This document shows, in pieces, positions 42,944 through 53,542 of a DNA stretch of 64,000 nucleotides. The notes under the pieces were generated by a model, which saw only the letters and a program-made list of their open reading frames with translations, was not told where the DNA came from and ran no database searches. Source of the stretch: an uncultured Pelagibacteraceae bacterium (GTDB taxonomy: Bacteria; Pseudomonadota; Alphaproteobacteria; Pelagibacterales; Pelagibacteraceae); assembly GCA_902516425.1 (NCBI GenBank), contig CABXYE010000001.1, positions 59,845 through 123,844 of the forward strand, given 5' to 3'. Both the position numbers and the translations under genes were made by a program. Position 1 is the first letter of the stretch, and every line of letters starts with the position of its first letter.

Positions 42944-44560
42944 CTAAAATTTTTTTCTTAATTCGAACTTCTGAATTTTTCCTGTTGATGTTTTTGGTAA
43001 TTCACAAAAAACAACTTGTTTTGGTACCTTAAATCCAGCAAGAGTTTCCTTGCAAAAACTTATCAATTCTTTTTCTGTTGTGGGTTTATCTTTTACTATT
43101 TCAATAAATGCACATGGTACTTCTCCCCACTTTTCATCTGGTTTTGCAACTACAGCTGCAATAGATACGGATGGGTGTTTTGCCAAAGTGTTCTCTATTT
43201 CTATGGAGGAAATATTTTCACCACCAGAAATAATTATATCTTTCGATCTATCCTGAATCTTAACGTACCCATCAGGGTGCATTACAGCTAAATCACCTGA
43301 ATGGAACCAGCCGCCACGCATAGCTTTACTTGTTGCATCTTTGTCTTTGAAATAGCCTTTCATAACTATATTTCCTTTAATCATAATTTCTCCAATTGTC
43401 TTTCCGTCCTTGGGCACTTCCGTCATTGTTTCGGGATTCATTACAGTTATTCCCTCTGTATTTGGATACCTTACTCCTTGTCTGGCTTTAATCTCATTTT
43501 GTTTTTCCTCGTCAAATTTATTCCAAGCATCATTCCATGCACATTGAGTTACATGTCCATAAGTTTCTGTTAAACCATACACATGCATAACCTCAAAACC
43601 AAGTTCATTCATTTTTTTAAAAATTATACTTGGTGGTGGTGCTCCCGCAGTAAGCACATAAACTTTATGTTTTAACTTTTTTTTATCAGATTCCGGTGCA
43701 CCTGAGATCATGTTTAAAATTATTGGTGCTCCGCCAAAATGAGTTATTTTGTATTCATCAATTAAATCAAAAATTTTCTTCACATCAATATTTCTCAGAC
43801 AAACAGTTCTTCCATTCAACATTGGAACGGTCCAAGGATAACCCCATCCATTACAGTGAAACATTGGCACAATAGTTAAAAAATTAAGTCTGTTAGGCAT
43901 ATTCCAAGCCACTGCACTTCCAGTTGACATTAAATATGAGCCTCTGTGATGGTAGACAACACCTTTTGGATTGCCAGTTGTACCTGAAGTATAGCTAAGA
44001 GAAATTGCTTGCCATTCATCTTCAGGCATTTTCCAATCATAGTTTTCGTCACCTGTGTTCAAAAAACTTTCATACTCCAATTCACCTATTTTTTCACATT
44101 TTGATTGATCTGCATGTTCATCGTTAATATCAATAATTATGATTTTTCTTTTTAAAATTCCAAGAGCCTTTTTCACTTCAATATGTAGCTGTCGATCTAC
44201 TACTAAAACTTTGGCTTCACTATGGTCTAGAATATAAGCAATTGTTTTAGCATCTAACCTTATATTAATTGTGTTCAACACTGCACCTATCATTGGTACA
44301 GAATAATGACCTTCAAAGATTTCGGGAGTGTTAAATGCTAAAAAAGATACAGTATCTCCTTTTCTGATACCAACCTTACTTAATGCACTTGCAAACTTAA
44401 CTGTTCGTTTATAAACCTCTGCCCAAGAATATTTTCGATCCTCATAAATTATCGCTTCATAATCTGGATAAATTTCTTTGGCTCTCTTAAGAAAAGTTAA
44501 AGGTGTGAGAGGAACATAATTTGCAGCATTTTTATCTAAATCAGTATTGTAAGAACTCAT
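42944..44560 (-). CDS. dmdB: Acyl-CoA synthetase, likely 3-methylmercaptopropionyl-CoA ligase
   Basis: SYTSGTTGNPKGVVYHHRGSYL, GWFHSGDLAVMHPDGYVKIQDRSKDIIISGGENISS; adjacent to dmdA and dmdC. Confidence 0.85.
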   Translation of the reverse strand: MSSYNTDLDKNAANYVPLTPLTFLKRAKEIYPDYEAIIYEDRKYSWAEVYKRTVKFASALSKVGIRKGDTVSFLAFNTPEIFEGHYSVPMIGAVLNTINIRLDAKTIAYILDHSEAKVLVVDRQLHIEVKKALGILKRKIIIIDINDEHADQSKCEKIGELEYESFLNTGDENYDWKMPEDEWQAISLSYTSGTTGNPKGVVYHHRGSYLMSTGSAVAWNMPNRLNFLTIVPMFHCNGWGYPWTVPMLNGRTVCLRNIDVKKIFDLIDEYKITHFGGAPIILNMISGAPESDKKKLKHKVYVLTAGAPPPSIIFKKMNELGFEVMHVYGLTETYGHVTQCAWNDAWNKFDEEKQNEIKARQGVRYPNTEGITVMNPETMTEVPKDGKTIGEIMIKGNIVMKGYFKDKDATSKAMRGGWFHSGDLAVMHPDGYVKIQDRSKDIIISGGENISSIEIENTLAKHPSVSIAAVVAKPDEKWGEVPCAFIEIVKDKPTTEKELISFCKETLAGFKVPKQVVFCELPKTSTGKIQKFELRKKF

Positions 44561-44561
44561 T

Positions 44562-46328
44562 TTAGTTAAATTGAAAGTTCATAATATTTGAGCTTCCTGA
44601 GATAGCAGATTTATAATGCTGTTCAGCTCTAGGAAGAACTTTATCAAAATAAAATTTAGCAGTATTTATTTTGCTATCATAAAATTTTTTATTTTCCTCA
44701 TAATCTTTAAAACTTATGTTGAGGACTTTAACCCATGCAAAAGCTAATGATACATAACCCAGAGTTTTCAAGTAATCATTAGCAGCCGCGCTCACATCAT
44801 CCTTATTAGTTTTAGCTTTCTCAATTGTCCATTCACTAAACTTTGAAAGAATGTCAATATAGTAGTTAAATTGCTCAACAAACGGCTTCACTTTTTCGTT
44901 ATTTGAATTGGCCTCAGATTTAATTAGACCTAAAAATTTATTGATTATATTGCCATTTTTATTTGATAATTTTCTAAAAACTAAATCAGCTGCTTGGACT
45001 GAATTTGTTCCCTCGTAAATCGGCGTAATCCTATTATCTCGATACAATTGCTCAATACCTTGATCTTTTGTATAGCCATATCCACCAAATATTTGCATAG
45101 CGTCACTAGTAATTTCCATTCCTAAATCTGAAAATAAAGATTTTACAACCGGTGTCATCAACGACACCATATCAGAAGCATCTTGCCTAATTTTTTGATC
45201 CTTATGATTTAGGCTGACTTCGGTTTGTTGTGACAACCAAAAACATAATGCTCTTTCTCCTTCGATGATTGATTTCATATTCAATAAAGTTTTTCTTATA
45301 TCTGCATGTTCAATAATCGAGTCAGCACTTCCATTTTCTGATATGTTATTATTACTTTTTCCTTGCTTTCTGTCTTTGGCATAACTTAATGAATTCTGAT
45401 AAGCAATTTCTGATATTCCCAAACCTTGAATCCCAACAACTATTCTCTCTAAATTCATCATTGTAAACATTTGGCTCAATCCCTTATTTTTTGGACCAAT
45501 CATAAAACCTGTTGCTTCATCAAAATTTAAAACACATGTAGCTGAACCCTTTATGCCCATTTTTGTTTCTATTGAACCTGTTGATATTCCATTTCTTGCA
45601 CCGACTGTTCCATCTTCTTTTACGACAAATTTTGGAACTAAAAATAGACTTATTCCTTTTGTTCCCTTAGGTGAGTCTGCTGCTCTTGCTATTACTAAAT
45701 GAATAATATTTTCAGTTAAATCATGGTCGCCAGAAGTAATAAATATTTTTTGACCAGTAATTTTATATGTGCCATCTGGTTGTTCTAAAGCTTTTGTCTT
45801 AAGTAAACCTAGATCCGTTCCACAAACTGGTTCGGTTAAACACATTGTACCACTCCATTTTCCCTCAACCATCTTAGGAAGAAATTTATTTTTTATTTCA
45901 TCAGTTGCATGATGATGAATACAATTATAAGCGCCTAGTGTTAATTCACTGTAAAGTTTAAAAGCTAAACTTGCTGATGAAATCATTTCATCAAAAAATG
46001 CACTCACTGTTTTGGGCATTCCTTGTCCACCATATTTTGGATCACAAGATAGTGAAGTCCAACCATCTTCGATATACTTTTGATAAACTTCTTTATAACC
46101 AGGTGGTGTTCTTACAACTCCATTCTCTAATATAGCAGGGTTTTCGTCTCCAGCTTTGGCAAGTGGTAAAATCAAATTTTGGTTTATTTTTGCCGCTTCT
46201 TCTAAAATATCTTTAACTAGGTCTGGACTGACATCCTTATATTTTTCTAATTCATTATAATATTTATTGTCCCTTAGTTTCTCAAATAGAAACATCATAT
46301 CTTCTACTGGTGCAATATAGCTTGGCAT
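44562..46328 (-). CDS. dmdC: Acyl-CoA dehydrogenase, likely 3-methylmercaptopropionyl-CoA dehydrogenase
   Basis: ~590 aa; MCLTEPVCGTDLGLLKTKA, QIFGGYGYTKDQGIEQLYRDNRITPIYEGTN; context. Confidence 0.85.
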   Translation of the reverse strand: MPSYIAPVEDMMFLFEKLRDNKYYNELEKYKDVSPDLVKDILEEAAKINQNLILPLAKAGDENPAILENGVVRTPPGYKEVYQKYIEDGWTSLSCDPKYGGQGMPKTVSAFFDEMISSASLAFKLYSELTLGAYNCIHHHATDEIKNKFLPKMVEGKWSGTMCLTEPVCGTDLGLLKTKALEQPDGTYKITGQKIFITSGDHDLTENIIHLVIARAADSPKGTKGISLFLVPKFVVKEDGTVGARNGISTGSIETKMGIKGSATCVLNFDEATGFMIGPKNKGLSQMFTMMNLERIVVGIQGLGISEIAYQNSLSYAKDRKQGKSNNNISENGSADSIIEHADIRKTLLNMKSIIEGERALCFWLSQQTEVSLNHKDQKIRQDASDMVSLMTPVVKSLFSDLGMEITSDAMQIFGGYGYTKDQGIEQLYRDNRITPIYEGTNSVQAADLVFRKLSNKNGNIINKFLGLIKSEANSNNEKVKPFVEQFNYYIDILSKFSEWTIEKAKTNKDDVSAAANDYLKTLGYVSLAFAWVKVLNISFKDYEENKKFYDSKINTAKFYFDKVLPRAEQHYKSAISGSSNIMNFQFN

Positions 46329-46354
46329 AAATTCAGTTTAAGATAATTAATAAA

Positions 46355-47461
46355 TTATTGCAATTTTGAAATTATCGCATCTCCCATTTCGGAAGTTGAG
46401 ACTTCTTTCATTCCCTCTGAGAGAATATCTTTTGTCCTTAATCCATCATTTAACACATCTTGTACAGCTTTTTCTAGGACTTCAGCCTCATTATCCAAAT
46501 CTAGAGAATACCTTAGAGCCATCGCAAAGCTCAATACACTTGCAATAGGATTTGCAATTCCTTTGCCAGCAATATCGGGTGCTGAACCATGTATGGGTTC
46601 ATACATTGCTCTCATTTCTCCATCTTTATTTTTTGCTCCTAAAGATGCTGATGGAAGAAGTCCAAGAGACCCTGTCAACATTGATGCTTCATCCGATAAC
46701 ATATCACCAAAAAGATTATCGGTTAAAATGACATCAAATTGTTTTGGATTTCTAACTAATTGCATAGCACAATTGTCTGCAAGCATATGACTTAAATTCA
46801 CATCTTTATAATCTTTATCATGGAGTGCTTGAACTTCTTCCTTCCAGAGTTGTCCTGCCTCCATCACATTTGATTTTTCACAGGATATAACTTTGTTAGA
46901 TCTTTTTCTTGCTAAATCAAAAGCTACTTTTGCAACTCTAATAATTTCACTGCTTTTATAAGTATGTGTGTTAACACCCTTTCTTTCCCCATTTTCTATG
47001 GGTTTGATTCCTCTTGGTTCACCAAAATAAACTCCACCAGTTAACTCTCTAACAATCATTATATCTAATCCAGAAATTATTTCTGGTTTTAAAGTCGAAG
47101 CGTCAACTAATTGTTTAAAACATATTGCTGGTCTCAGGTTAGCAAAGAGTTTTAATTCTTTTCTCAATTTTAATAATGCTCTTTCTGGTTTTTTATCAAA
47201 TTCTACACTTTCCCACTTTGGCCCACCAACAGCACCTAACATTATAACTGCACTCTCTAAAGCTTTATAGAAAACTTCATCAGTAATGGGTGTACCGTGC
47301 TTATCATAAGAACAACCCCCAACTAATTCTTCATCAGTCTCAAAACCTAAAGATTTATTATCATTAAACCAATTGATTATTTTTTTTACTTCTTCGGTAA
47401 CTTCTGGACCAATTCCATCTCCAGGTAGCAACAAAATTTTTCTTTTTTCTAATTTAATCAT
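46355..47461 (-). CDS. leuB: 3-isopropylmalate dehydrogenase
   Basis: [50 protein letters not shown]. Confidence 0.97.
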   Translation of the reverse strand: MIKLEKRKILLLPGDGIGPEVTEEVKKIINWFNDNKSLGFETDEELVGGCSYDKHGTPITDEVFYKALESAVIMLGAVGGPKWESVEFDKKPERALLKLRKELKLFANLRPAICFKQLVDASTLKPEIISGLDIMIVRELTGGVYFGEPRGIKPIENGERKGVNTHTYKSSEIIRVAKVAFDLARKRSNKVISCEKSNVMEAGQLWKEEVQALHDKDYKDVNLSHMLADNCAMQLVRNPKQFDVILTDNLFGDMLSDEASMLTGSLGLLPSASLGAKNKDGEMRAMYEPIHGSAPDIAGKGIANPIASVLSFAMALRYSLDLDNEAEVLEKAVQDVLNDGLRTKDILSEGMKEVSTSEMGDAIISKLQ

Positions 47462-48059
47462 TAAACACCCAAGGCTTTTTAATCTTTAAACTTTTTTCAA
47501 AATTTTCAATTTTATCTGTTTTTTTTAGAGACAATGCTATGTCATCTAAACCTTCTAGTAGACACTTCTTTTTAAACGTATCAATTTTAAATTTTGTCTC
47601 ATTATTTCCAAAAATAATTTTTTCTGCATTTAAGTCTATAAAAATTTCCTCTTTTCTTTTTGCGTACTCAGATAGCTCTTTAATTTTTTCTTCATTAAGA
47701 ATTATTGGTAAAATTCCATTTTTAAAACAATTATTATAAAAAATATCCGCAAAACTTGAACTTATCACACTAGTAATACCAAAATCTAATAGTGCCCACG
47801 GTGCATGCTCCCTAGACGAGCCACACCCAAAATTTTTGCCTGCGATCAGAATTTTTGAATTATCGTATGGTTTTTGATTTAAAATAAAATCATTAATTTC
47901 TTTACCATTATCATCGTATCTCATTTCAAAAAATAAATTCTTCCCTAATCCAGTCCTTTTAATTGTTTTTAAAAACTGTTTTGGAATAATCATATCTGTA
48001 TCAATATTAACTATTGGGAGATATGCGGGTATACTTCTCAAAGTATTAAATTTTTGCAT
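47454..48059 (-). CDS. leuD: 3-isopropylmalate dehydratase small subunit
   Basis: [33 protein letters not shown]. Confidence 0.96.
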   Translation of the reverse strand: MQKFNTLRSIPAYLPIVNIDTDMIIPKQFLKTIKRTGLGKNLFFEMRYDDNGKEINDFILNQKPYDNSKILIAGKNFGCGSSREHAPWALLDFGITSVISSSFADIFYNNCFKNGILPIILNEEKIKELSEYAKRKEEIFIDLNAEKIIFGNNETKFKIDTFKKKCLLEGLDDIALSLKKTDKIENFEKSLKIKKPWVFND

Positions 48060-48060
48060 A

Positions 48061-49464
48061 TTAGTTCTTATATTTCCTTACATCATCAAGGTTTCCTGAT
48101 ATTGCTGCTGCCGCAGCCATACCTGGGCTAACTAAATGAGTTCTTCCACCTCTTCCTTGTCTACCTTCAAAATTTCTATTTGATGTTGAGGCACATCTTT
48201 CTTCTGGTTTTAATTTGTCTGCATTCATTGCTAAACACATCGAGCAGCCCGGTTCTCTCCACTCAAATCCTGAATTTACAAAAATTTTGTCCAATCCCTC
48301 TTGCTCTGCTTGCTCTTTCACTAATCCAGACCCTGGAACAACCATAGCTTGGACATGAGAAGCTATTTTTTTATCTTTAAGAATTTTTGCAGCCTCTCTT
48401 AAATCCTCTATTCTACCATTTGTACAACTTCCAATAAAAACTTTATCAATCTTTATATCTTTAGCTGCCATATCCGGTTTTAAACCCATATAATTTAATG
48501 ATCTTTCTAAAGAATTTTTTTTATCCTCATCTTTTTCATTTTTTGGATTTGGTACTCTTTCATCTATTGTAATAACATCCTGAGGAGATGTTCCCCAAGT
48601 TATCATTGGTGAAATTTCATTGGCAGTTAGGTTTACTTCTTTATCAAACTTAGCACCTTCATCAGTATTTAGATTTTTCCAATTTTCTAATGCTTTATCC
48701 CAATCATTTTTTTTTGGAGACATTGGTCTGCCCTCTAAATATTTAAATATCTTTTCATCAGGAGCTATTAATCCTGCTCTTGCACCTCCTTCTATTGTCA
48801 TATTGCAAATTGTCATTCTATTCTCAACACTTAGTGATTTGATTAGATCACCTGCATATTCTATTACACAACCTGTTCCACCTGCAGTGCCTATTTTTCC
48901 AATTATTTGAAGAATTACATCTTTTGATGTAACGCCTAGTGGCAATGTACCGTTAACATTTATTCTAAAATTTTTAGCTTTTTTTTGTACTAATGTTTGA
49001 GTTGCTAAAACATGCTCTACTTCAGAAGTTCCAATACCAAATGCTAATGCACCAAATGCTCCATGTGTTGCTGTGTGACTATCACCACAAACAATAACTG
49101 TACCAGGTTGAGTAAAGCCTTGTTCGGGACCAGTAACATGGACAATTCCTTGTCTCTTATCGCTCATTCCAAAAAGTTTAATACCAAATTCTTTACAATT
49201 AGCTTCTAAAGTTTCAACTTGGATTTTAGACTCATGGTCTGAAATACCTTTCGATCTATCAGTTGTTGGAACATTGTGATCCGCAACTGCTAATGTTAAT
49301 TTTGGATGTCTTACTTTACGTTGAGAATTTCTTAATCCTTCAAAAGCTTGGGGACTAGTAACTTCATGAACTAAATGTCTATCAACAAATAATAGTGCTG
49401 TTCCATCCTCTTGTTGATGGACTAGGTGTTCGTTCCAAATTTTATCGTAAAGAGTATTGGGCAT
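48061..49464 (-). CDS. leuC: 3-isopropylmalate dehydratase large subunit
   Basis: [62 protein letters not shown]. Confidence 0.97.
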   Translation of the reverse strand: MPNTLYDKIWNEHLVHQQEDGTALLFVDRHLVHEVTSPQAFEGLRNSQRKVRHPKLTLAVADHNVPTTDRSKGISDHESKIQVETLEANCKEFGIKLFGMSDKRQGIVHVTGPEQGFTQPGTVIVCGDSHTATHGAFGALAFGIGTSEVEHVLATQTLVQKKAKNFRINVNGTLPLGVTSKDVILQIIGKIGTAGGTGCVIEYAGDLIKSLSVENRMTICNMTIEGGARAGLIAPDEKIFKYLEGRPMSPKKNDWDKALENWKNLNTDEGAKFDKEVNLTANEISPMITWGTSPQDVITIDERVPNPKNEKDEDKKNSLERSLNYMGLKPDMAAKDIKIDKVFIGSCTNGRIEDLREAAKILKDKKIASHVQAMVVPGSGLVKEQAEQEGLDKIFVNSGFEWREPGCSMCLAMNADKLKPEERCASTSNRNFEGRQGRGGRTHLVSPGMAAAAAISGNLDDVRKYKN

Positions 49465-49475
49465 TGAGAAAAAAA

Positions 49476-50063
49476 TTATTTTTTTTCCTGTAAATTTTCA
49501 AGTTTTTTTTCAGTTTTAATTTCAGCTTTAGGTGCTTCTTTTTTCATATCTGTTTTTGGTGCTTCCTCTTTTTTAGGTTCAGTAGTTGAGGCAGCCGCTT
49601 TTACAGACTCTAGTGCACTTTCCTTTGCTGATGCTAGGTTTTCCTCAGTGACAGTCTCTGGCTTAACATCAATATCAATACCGATCTTTTTTCTGATTTT
49701 TTCAGCAATTCTTGCAGATTTACCAGTTCTATCTCTCAAATAATAAAGTTTTGCTCTTCTTACTTTGCCTGAACGAATTACTTTAATCGAATCAATAACA
49801 GTTCCATACAACGGAAAAGTTCTTTCAACACCTTCTCCAAAAGATATTTTTCTAACAGTAAAAGATGAATTTATATCTCTGCTTTTTTTAGCTATACAAA
49901 CACCTTCGAAATATTGAATTCTTTCTTTTTTTCCTTCTGTAATTCTGACGCCAACTTTGACAACATCACCTGGAAAAAAATCAGGGATTTTTTTTTCTGA
50001 AAGAATCTTTTTTACGTTATTTTGGTTTATTTCTTCTATTGTTTTCATTTTAATATTTAACAA
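49476..50063 (-). CDS. rplS: Ribosomal protein L19 with charged C-terminal extension
   Basis: [68 protein letters not shown] tail. Confidence 0.96.
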   Translation of the reverse strand: MLNIKMKTIEEINQNNVKKILSEKKIPDFFPGDVVKVGVRITEGKKERIQYFEGVCIAKKSRDINSSFTVRKISFGEGVERTFPLYGTVIDSIKVIRSGKVRRAKLYYLRDRTGKSARIAEKIRKKIGIDIDVKPETVTEENLASAKESALESVKAAASTTEPKKEEAPKTDMKKEAPKAEIKTEKKLENLQEKK

Positions 50064-50064
50064 A

Positions 50065-50754
50065 TTAATCTTTTTTATATTTATGCCACAAATCTGGTCT
50101 TCGGACGCGTGTTATAGCCTCAGATTGAGATAAACGCCAGTCTTTAATTTTAGCGTGATCACCAGACAATAACACATCTGGAACTGATTTTTCCTCCCAA
50201 ATCTGGGGTTTGGTATATTGAGGATACTCCAAAAGTCCATTTTCAAAAGTTTCTTCTGAAGCCGATTTATCATTCCCTAAAACTCCAGGTAAAAGTCTTA
50301 ATACACTATCAAGCACTACAAGCGCAGCAGTTTCTCCACCTGACAATACATAGTCTCCTATACTAATCTCTTCAATATTTCTTGTAGATAGTACTCTTTC
50401 ATCAACTCCTTCAAAATGACCACAAATTAAAGAAATTGATTTTTCTAATGATAAATCTTGAGCAAGTTTTTGATTAAATATTTTTCCTTTAGGTGAAAGA
50501 TATAAAATCCTATCTCCCTTATTAACATTTTTATCAATAGAGTTTGCTAAGACATCTGGTTTAAGTAACATACCTGTTCCGCCACCATAAGGAGTATCAT
50601 CAACTGTTTTATGTCTATCTGTTGCTGAATCTCTTATATTTATTATATCCAAGCTCCACAATTTTTTAGACATCGCTTTTCTGTAAAGTCCTTTCCCTAA
50701 AGGGCCAGGAAAAATTTCTGGATAAAGTGTAAAAACTCGGGCTTGCAACATCAA
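50065..50754 (-). CDS. trmD: tRNA (guanine-37-N1)-methyltransferase
   Basis: [43 protein letters not shown]. Confidence 0.97.
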   Translation of the reverse strand: MMLQARVFTLYPEIFPGPLGKGLYRKAMSKKLWSLDIINIRDSATDRHKTVDDTPYGGGTGMLLKPDVLANSIDKNVNKGDRILYLSPKGKIFNQKLAQDLSLEKSISLICGHFEGVDERVLSTRNIEEISIGDYVLSGGETAALVVLDSVLRLLPGVLGNDKSASEETFENGLLEYPQYTKPQIWEEKSVPDVLLSGDHAKIKDWRLSQSEAITRVRRPDLWHKYKKD

Positions 50755-50765
50755 TATCCTTTACT

Positions 50766-51185
50766 TTATTTCTTTTCCTCTTTTTTAGCTTCTGCTTTTG
50801 GAGCTTCCTCTTTTTTAGCTTCTGCTTTTGGAGCTTCCTCGTTTTTAGATTCTGCTTTTGGAGCTTCTTCAGAGCCTTCCTTTTTTCTATCTTTTTTTGG
50901 AATTGCTTTTTGTGGATTATTACCGTTAGCAGGCATAGGCATCAATTCATTCTCACCTAAAATTCTGGCTACTCTTGTTGTAGGTTGTGCACCTTGGCCC
51001 AACCAATATTTTATTCTCTCCGCCTCTAATCCAATTCTTTCTTTTTTTTCTTTTGGTAAAAGTGGGTTAAAGAAACCTACTTTTTCTATAAATCTGCCAT
51101 CTCTAGCAAATCGACTGTCGGCTACAACAACCTTATAAACAGGTCTCTTTTTTGTGCCCCCTCTAGATAATCTTAGTTTTAACAT
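50766..51185 (-). CDS. rpsP: Ribosomal protein S16 with repetitive charged tail
   Basis: MLKLRLSRGGTKKRPVYKVVVADSRFARDGRFIEKVGFFNP; APKAEAKKEE repeats. Confidence 0.97.
   Translation of the reverse strand: MLKLRLSRGGTKKRPVYKVVVADSRFARDGRFIEKVGFFNPLLPKEKKERIGLEAERIKYWLGQGAQPTTRVARILGENELMPMPANGNNPQKAIPKKDRKKEGSEEAPKAESKNEEAPKAEAKKEEAPKAEAKKEEKK
50777..50866. repeat. Three tandem 30-bp units within rpsP 3' end
   Basis: CCTCTTTTTTAGCTTCTGCTTTTGGAGCTT at 50777-50806 and 50807-50836 identical; 50837-50866 differs at 2 positions. Confidence 0.95.
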
Positions 51186-51197
51186 TTACTCTCCTTT

Positions 51198-52556
51198 TTA
51201 TTTTAATTGATTAAATAATTCTGGAGGTATTCCTTTGTCAGACATACCTTTCAGATTTCCTTTTGACATCTTCTTCATCATTTCAGACATCATTTTAAAT
51301 TGTTTCAACAATTTATTGATAGTGGCTGGGTCAGTTCCTGAACCATTAGCAATTCTTTTTTTTCTTGAGCCATCAATTATTTTTGGGTTTTCTCTCTCTT
51401 TTTTTGTCATTGATAGAATTATAGCCTCGTTTTTTGTAATAACACTCTCATCAATACCAGCTGCATCCATTTGAGATTTTACTTTTGAAACACCTGGCAT
51501 AAAAGACATAATACCTTCGATACCTCCCATTTTTTTCATTTGTCTTAGCTGGGTTAAATAATCTTGCATTGAAAATTGTCCTTTTTTTAAATTCTCCTCT
51601 GTTTTTTTTATATTTTCTTCTCCTAGATCTTGGGCTGCTTTTTCAACAAGAGAAACAATATCTCCCATTCCAAGAATTCTATTTGCAATTCTGTCTGGGT
51701 GAAAAACCTCAAGATTTTCAATTTTTTCACCAATACCTAAAAATTTTATTGGGACCTGTGAAACAAATTTCATACTTACAGCAGCTCCACCTCTCGCATC
51801 ACCGTCTGCCCTTGTTAAAATTATTCCTGATAAATTAACTGTATTATTGAACTCTTTTGCTACTGATGCAGCTACTTGCCCGGTAAGCGAGTCTGCAACT
51901 AGAAAGGTTTCTGCAGGTTTAATAGTATTTTCTATTTGTTTAATTTCACTCATCATCTGCAAATCTATTTGTGTTCTACCGGCTGTATCAAATAAGATAA
52001 TATCAGCACCATTTAAATTTGCTGCACTCATCGCTCTTTGACAAATATCACTAGGTTGTTGACCTTCAATTATTGGAAGAGTTAATATATTATTTTGATC
52101 ACCTAAAGATTTTAACTGCTCTTGAGCGGCTGGTCTGTAAATATCTAAACTGGCCATCATTACTTTCTTTTTTTTTGTATTCTCTAAATATCTCGCAAGT
52201 TTAGCTGTTGTTGTTGTTTTACCAGAACCTTGTAACCCAACCAGCATCATTGGCACTGGTGGTACTGCATTTAAATTTACATCATTATTTTTTTCACCTA
52301 AAAGATTTACTAATTCATCATAGACAATCTTTACCACCATATCACCAGGTGACGTTGATCTAATAATTTCTTGACCTAATGCTTTTGGTTTTACCTTTTC
52401 AATAAAATCTTTAGCAACCTCAAGAGACACATCAGCTTCTAATAAAGCTTGTCTTATTCCTTTCAATCCTTCATCAACCTGATTTTCATCAAGTGATGGG
52501 GCTTTTTTTAGAGAGGAAAAAACTTCCTCAAATTTATTTGTTAAATTTTCAAACAT
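51198..52556 (-). CDS. ffh: Signal recognition particle protein (start at MFENLTNKF)
   Basis: GLQGSGKTTTTAKLARYL, DTAGRTQIDLQMM, M-domain MPGVSKVKSQMDAAG. Confidence 0.97.
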   Translation of the reverse strand: MFENLTNKFEEVFSSLKKAPSLDENQVDEGLKGIRQALLEADVSLEVAKDFIEKVKPKALGQEIIRSTSPGDMVVKIVYDELVNLLGEKNNDVNLNAVPPVPMMLVGLQGSGKTTTTAKLARYLENTKKKKVMMASLDIYRPAAQEQLKSLGDQNNILTLPIIEGQQPSDICQRAMSAANLNGADIILFDTAGRTQIDLQMMSEIKQIENTIKPAETFLVADSLTGQVAASVAKEFNNTVNLSGIILTRADGDARGGAAVSMKFVSQVPIKFLGIGEKIENLEVFHPDRIANRILGMGDIVSLVEKAAQDLGEENIKKTEENLKKGQFSMQDYLTQLRQMKKMGGIEGIMSFMPGVSKVKSQMDAAGIDESVITKNEAIILSMTKKERENPKIIDGSRKKRIANGSGTDPATINKLLKQFKMMSEMMKKMSKGNLKGMSDKGIPPELFNQLK

Positions 52557-52564
52557 ATTTATTA

Positions 52565-52672
52565 CACACAGCAGTAATCGCACTAGTGGGCGAACCCTCG
52601 CTGACTAGTGTCGATCTCTTTGTTTCCAAAGACACCGCAAATTTAATGTTTTTGCGGAAACAGCCACAAACT
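52565..52672 (-). ncRNA. Structured leader upstream of ffh (putative cis-regulatory RNA)
   Basis: Minus strand: GTTTCC..GGAAAC, CCGCAAA-N9-TTTGCGG, and CACTAGT-CAGCGA-GGG-TTCG-CCC-ACTAGTG hairpins, GC-richer than surroundings, ending just before ffh ATG. Confidence 0.55.
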
Positions 52673-52717
52673 ATAATAGAGGTTCAAAAAGTCAATAAAT
52701 AAGTTAAATAACTATAT

Positions 52718-53542
52718 ATGGACATCAAAGCTTTTAAAATGGACGGATTGGGTAATGATTTTGTGATAATCGATAATAGAGAAAAAATTACCAATTTGAC
52801 GAAAGATCAGATAGTTAAAATTTGTGACAGAAATTTTATTGGCTGTGATCAACTAATATTTATTGAGCCAGATAATTTTGCAGATGCAAATTTAAGATTT
52901 TTTAATTCAGATGGAGGAGAATCTGGGGCATGTGGAAATGGAACTAGATGTGTTGCAAATTTTATTTCAAATGAAAAAAATAACAAATCAATAATTTTAA
53001 ATACGCTATCGGGAAAATTAAAATCTGAAATTTTAGAAAAGAAAATTGTTACAACAGAAATTGGTAAAGCAAAGTTAAAATGGAATGAAATACCTTTATC
53101 AAAAGAAATAGATACTAAAAACTTAAATATCAAAATTATTGATTCAAATAATAATGAATACTTAGGTGGTACTGCAATTAACGTGGGTAACCCACATATT
53201 GTTTTTTTTGTTAAAAGGATTGAGGATTTCAATATAGGGAAAATTGGCCCTGAGATAGAAAATCACGAAATCTTCCCAGAGAAATGTAACGTAACAATTG
53301 CGCAAATTTTTAATAAAAATTTGATCAAAGTAAAAGTTTGGGAAAGAGGAACTGGTATTACTAAAGCTTGCGGAACTGCAGCGTGTGCTACTGCATATGC
53401 TGGTAAATTAAATAATCTTACAGAAAATAAAACCGATATAGAATTTTCAACTGGAAAATTATCAATTTCAATAGATGAAAATGATTCTATCCATATGAAA
53501 GGGCCTGTTTCAGAAATCGAAGAAATAAATATTAAATTATAA
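52718..53542 (+). CDS. dapF: Diaminopimelate epimerase
   Basis: KMDGLGNDFVIID; GACGNGTRC; RGTGITKACGTAACA. Confidence 0.97.
   Translation: MDIKAFKMDGLGNDFVIIDNREKITNLTKDQIVKICDRNFIGCDQLIFIEPDNFADANLRFFNSDGGESGACGNGTRCVANFISNEKNNKSIILNTLSGKLKSEILEKKIVTTEIGKAKLKWNEIPLSKEIDTKNLNIKIIDSNNNEYLGGTAINVGNPHIVFFVKRIEDFNIGKIGPEIENHEIFPEKCNVTIAQIFNKNLIKVKVWERGTGITKACGTAACATAYAGKLNNLTENKTDIEFSTGKLSISIDENDSIHMKGPVSEIEEINIKL

Noticed and set aside
43016-43573. Several plus-strand ORFs opposite dmdB
   Set aside because: Antisense to a clear acyl-CoA ligase; no domain signal.
50743-51138. 131-aa plus-strand ORF with FLASAFGASS repeats
   Set aside because: Antisense of the rpsP tandem repeats and core; repetition is inherited from rpsP.
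52560-52680. 4.5S SRP RNA (ffs) or a tRNA on either strand
   Set aside because: Did not find the conserved SRP loop (GGAAG...AGCAG in proper order) or a full cloverleaf; the GGGTTCGCCC resembles a T-loop only locally.
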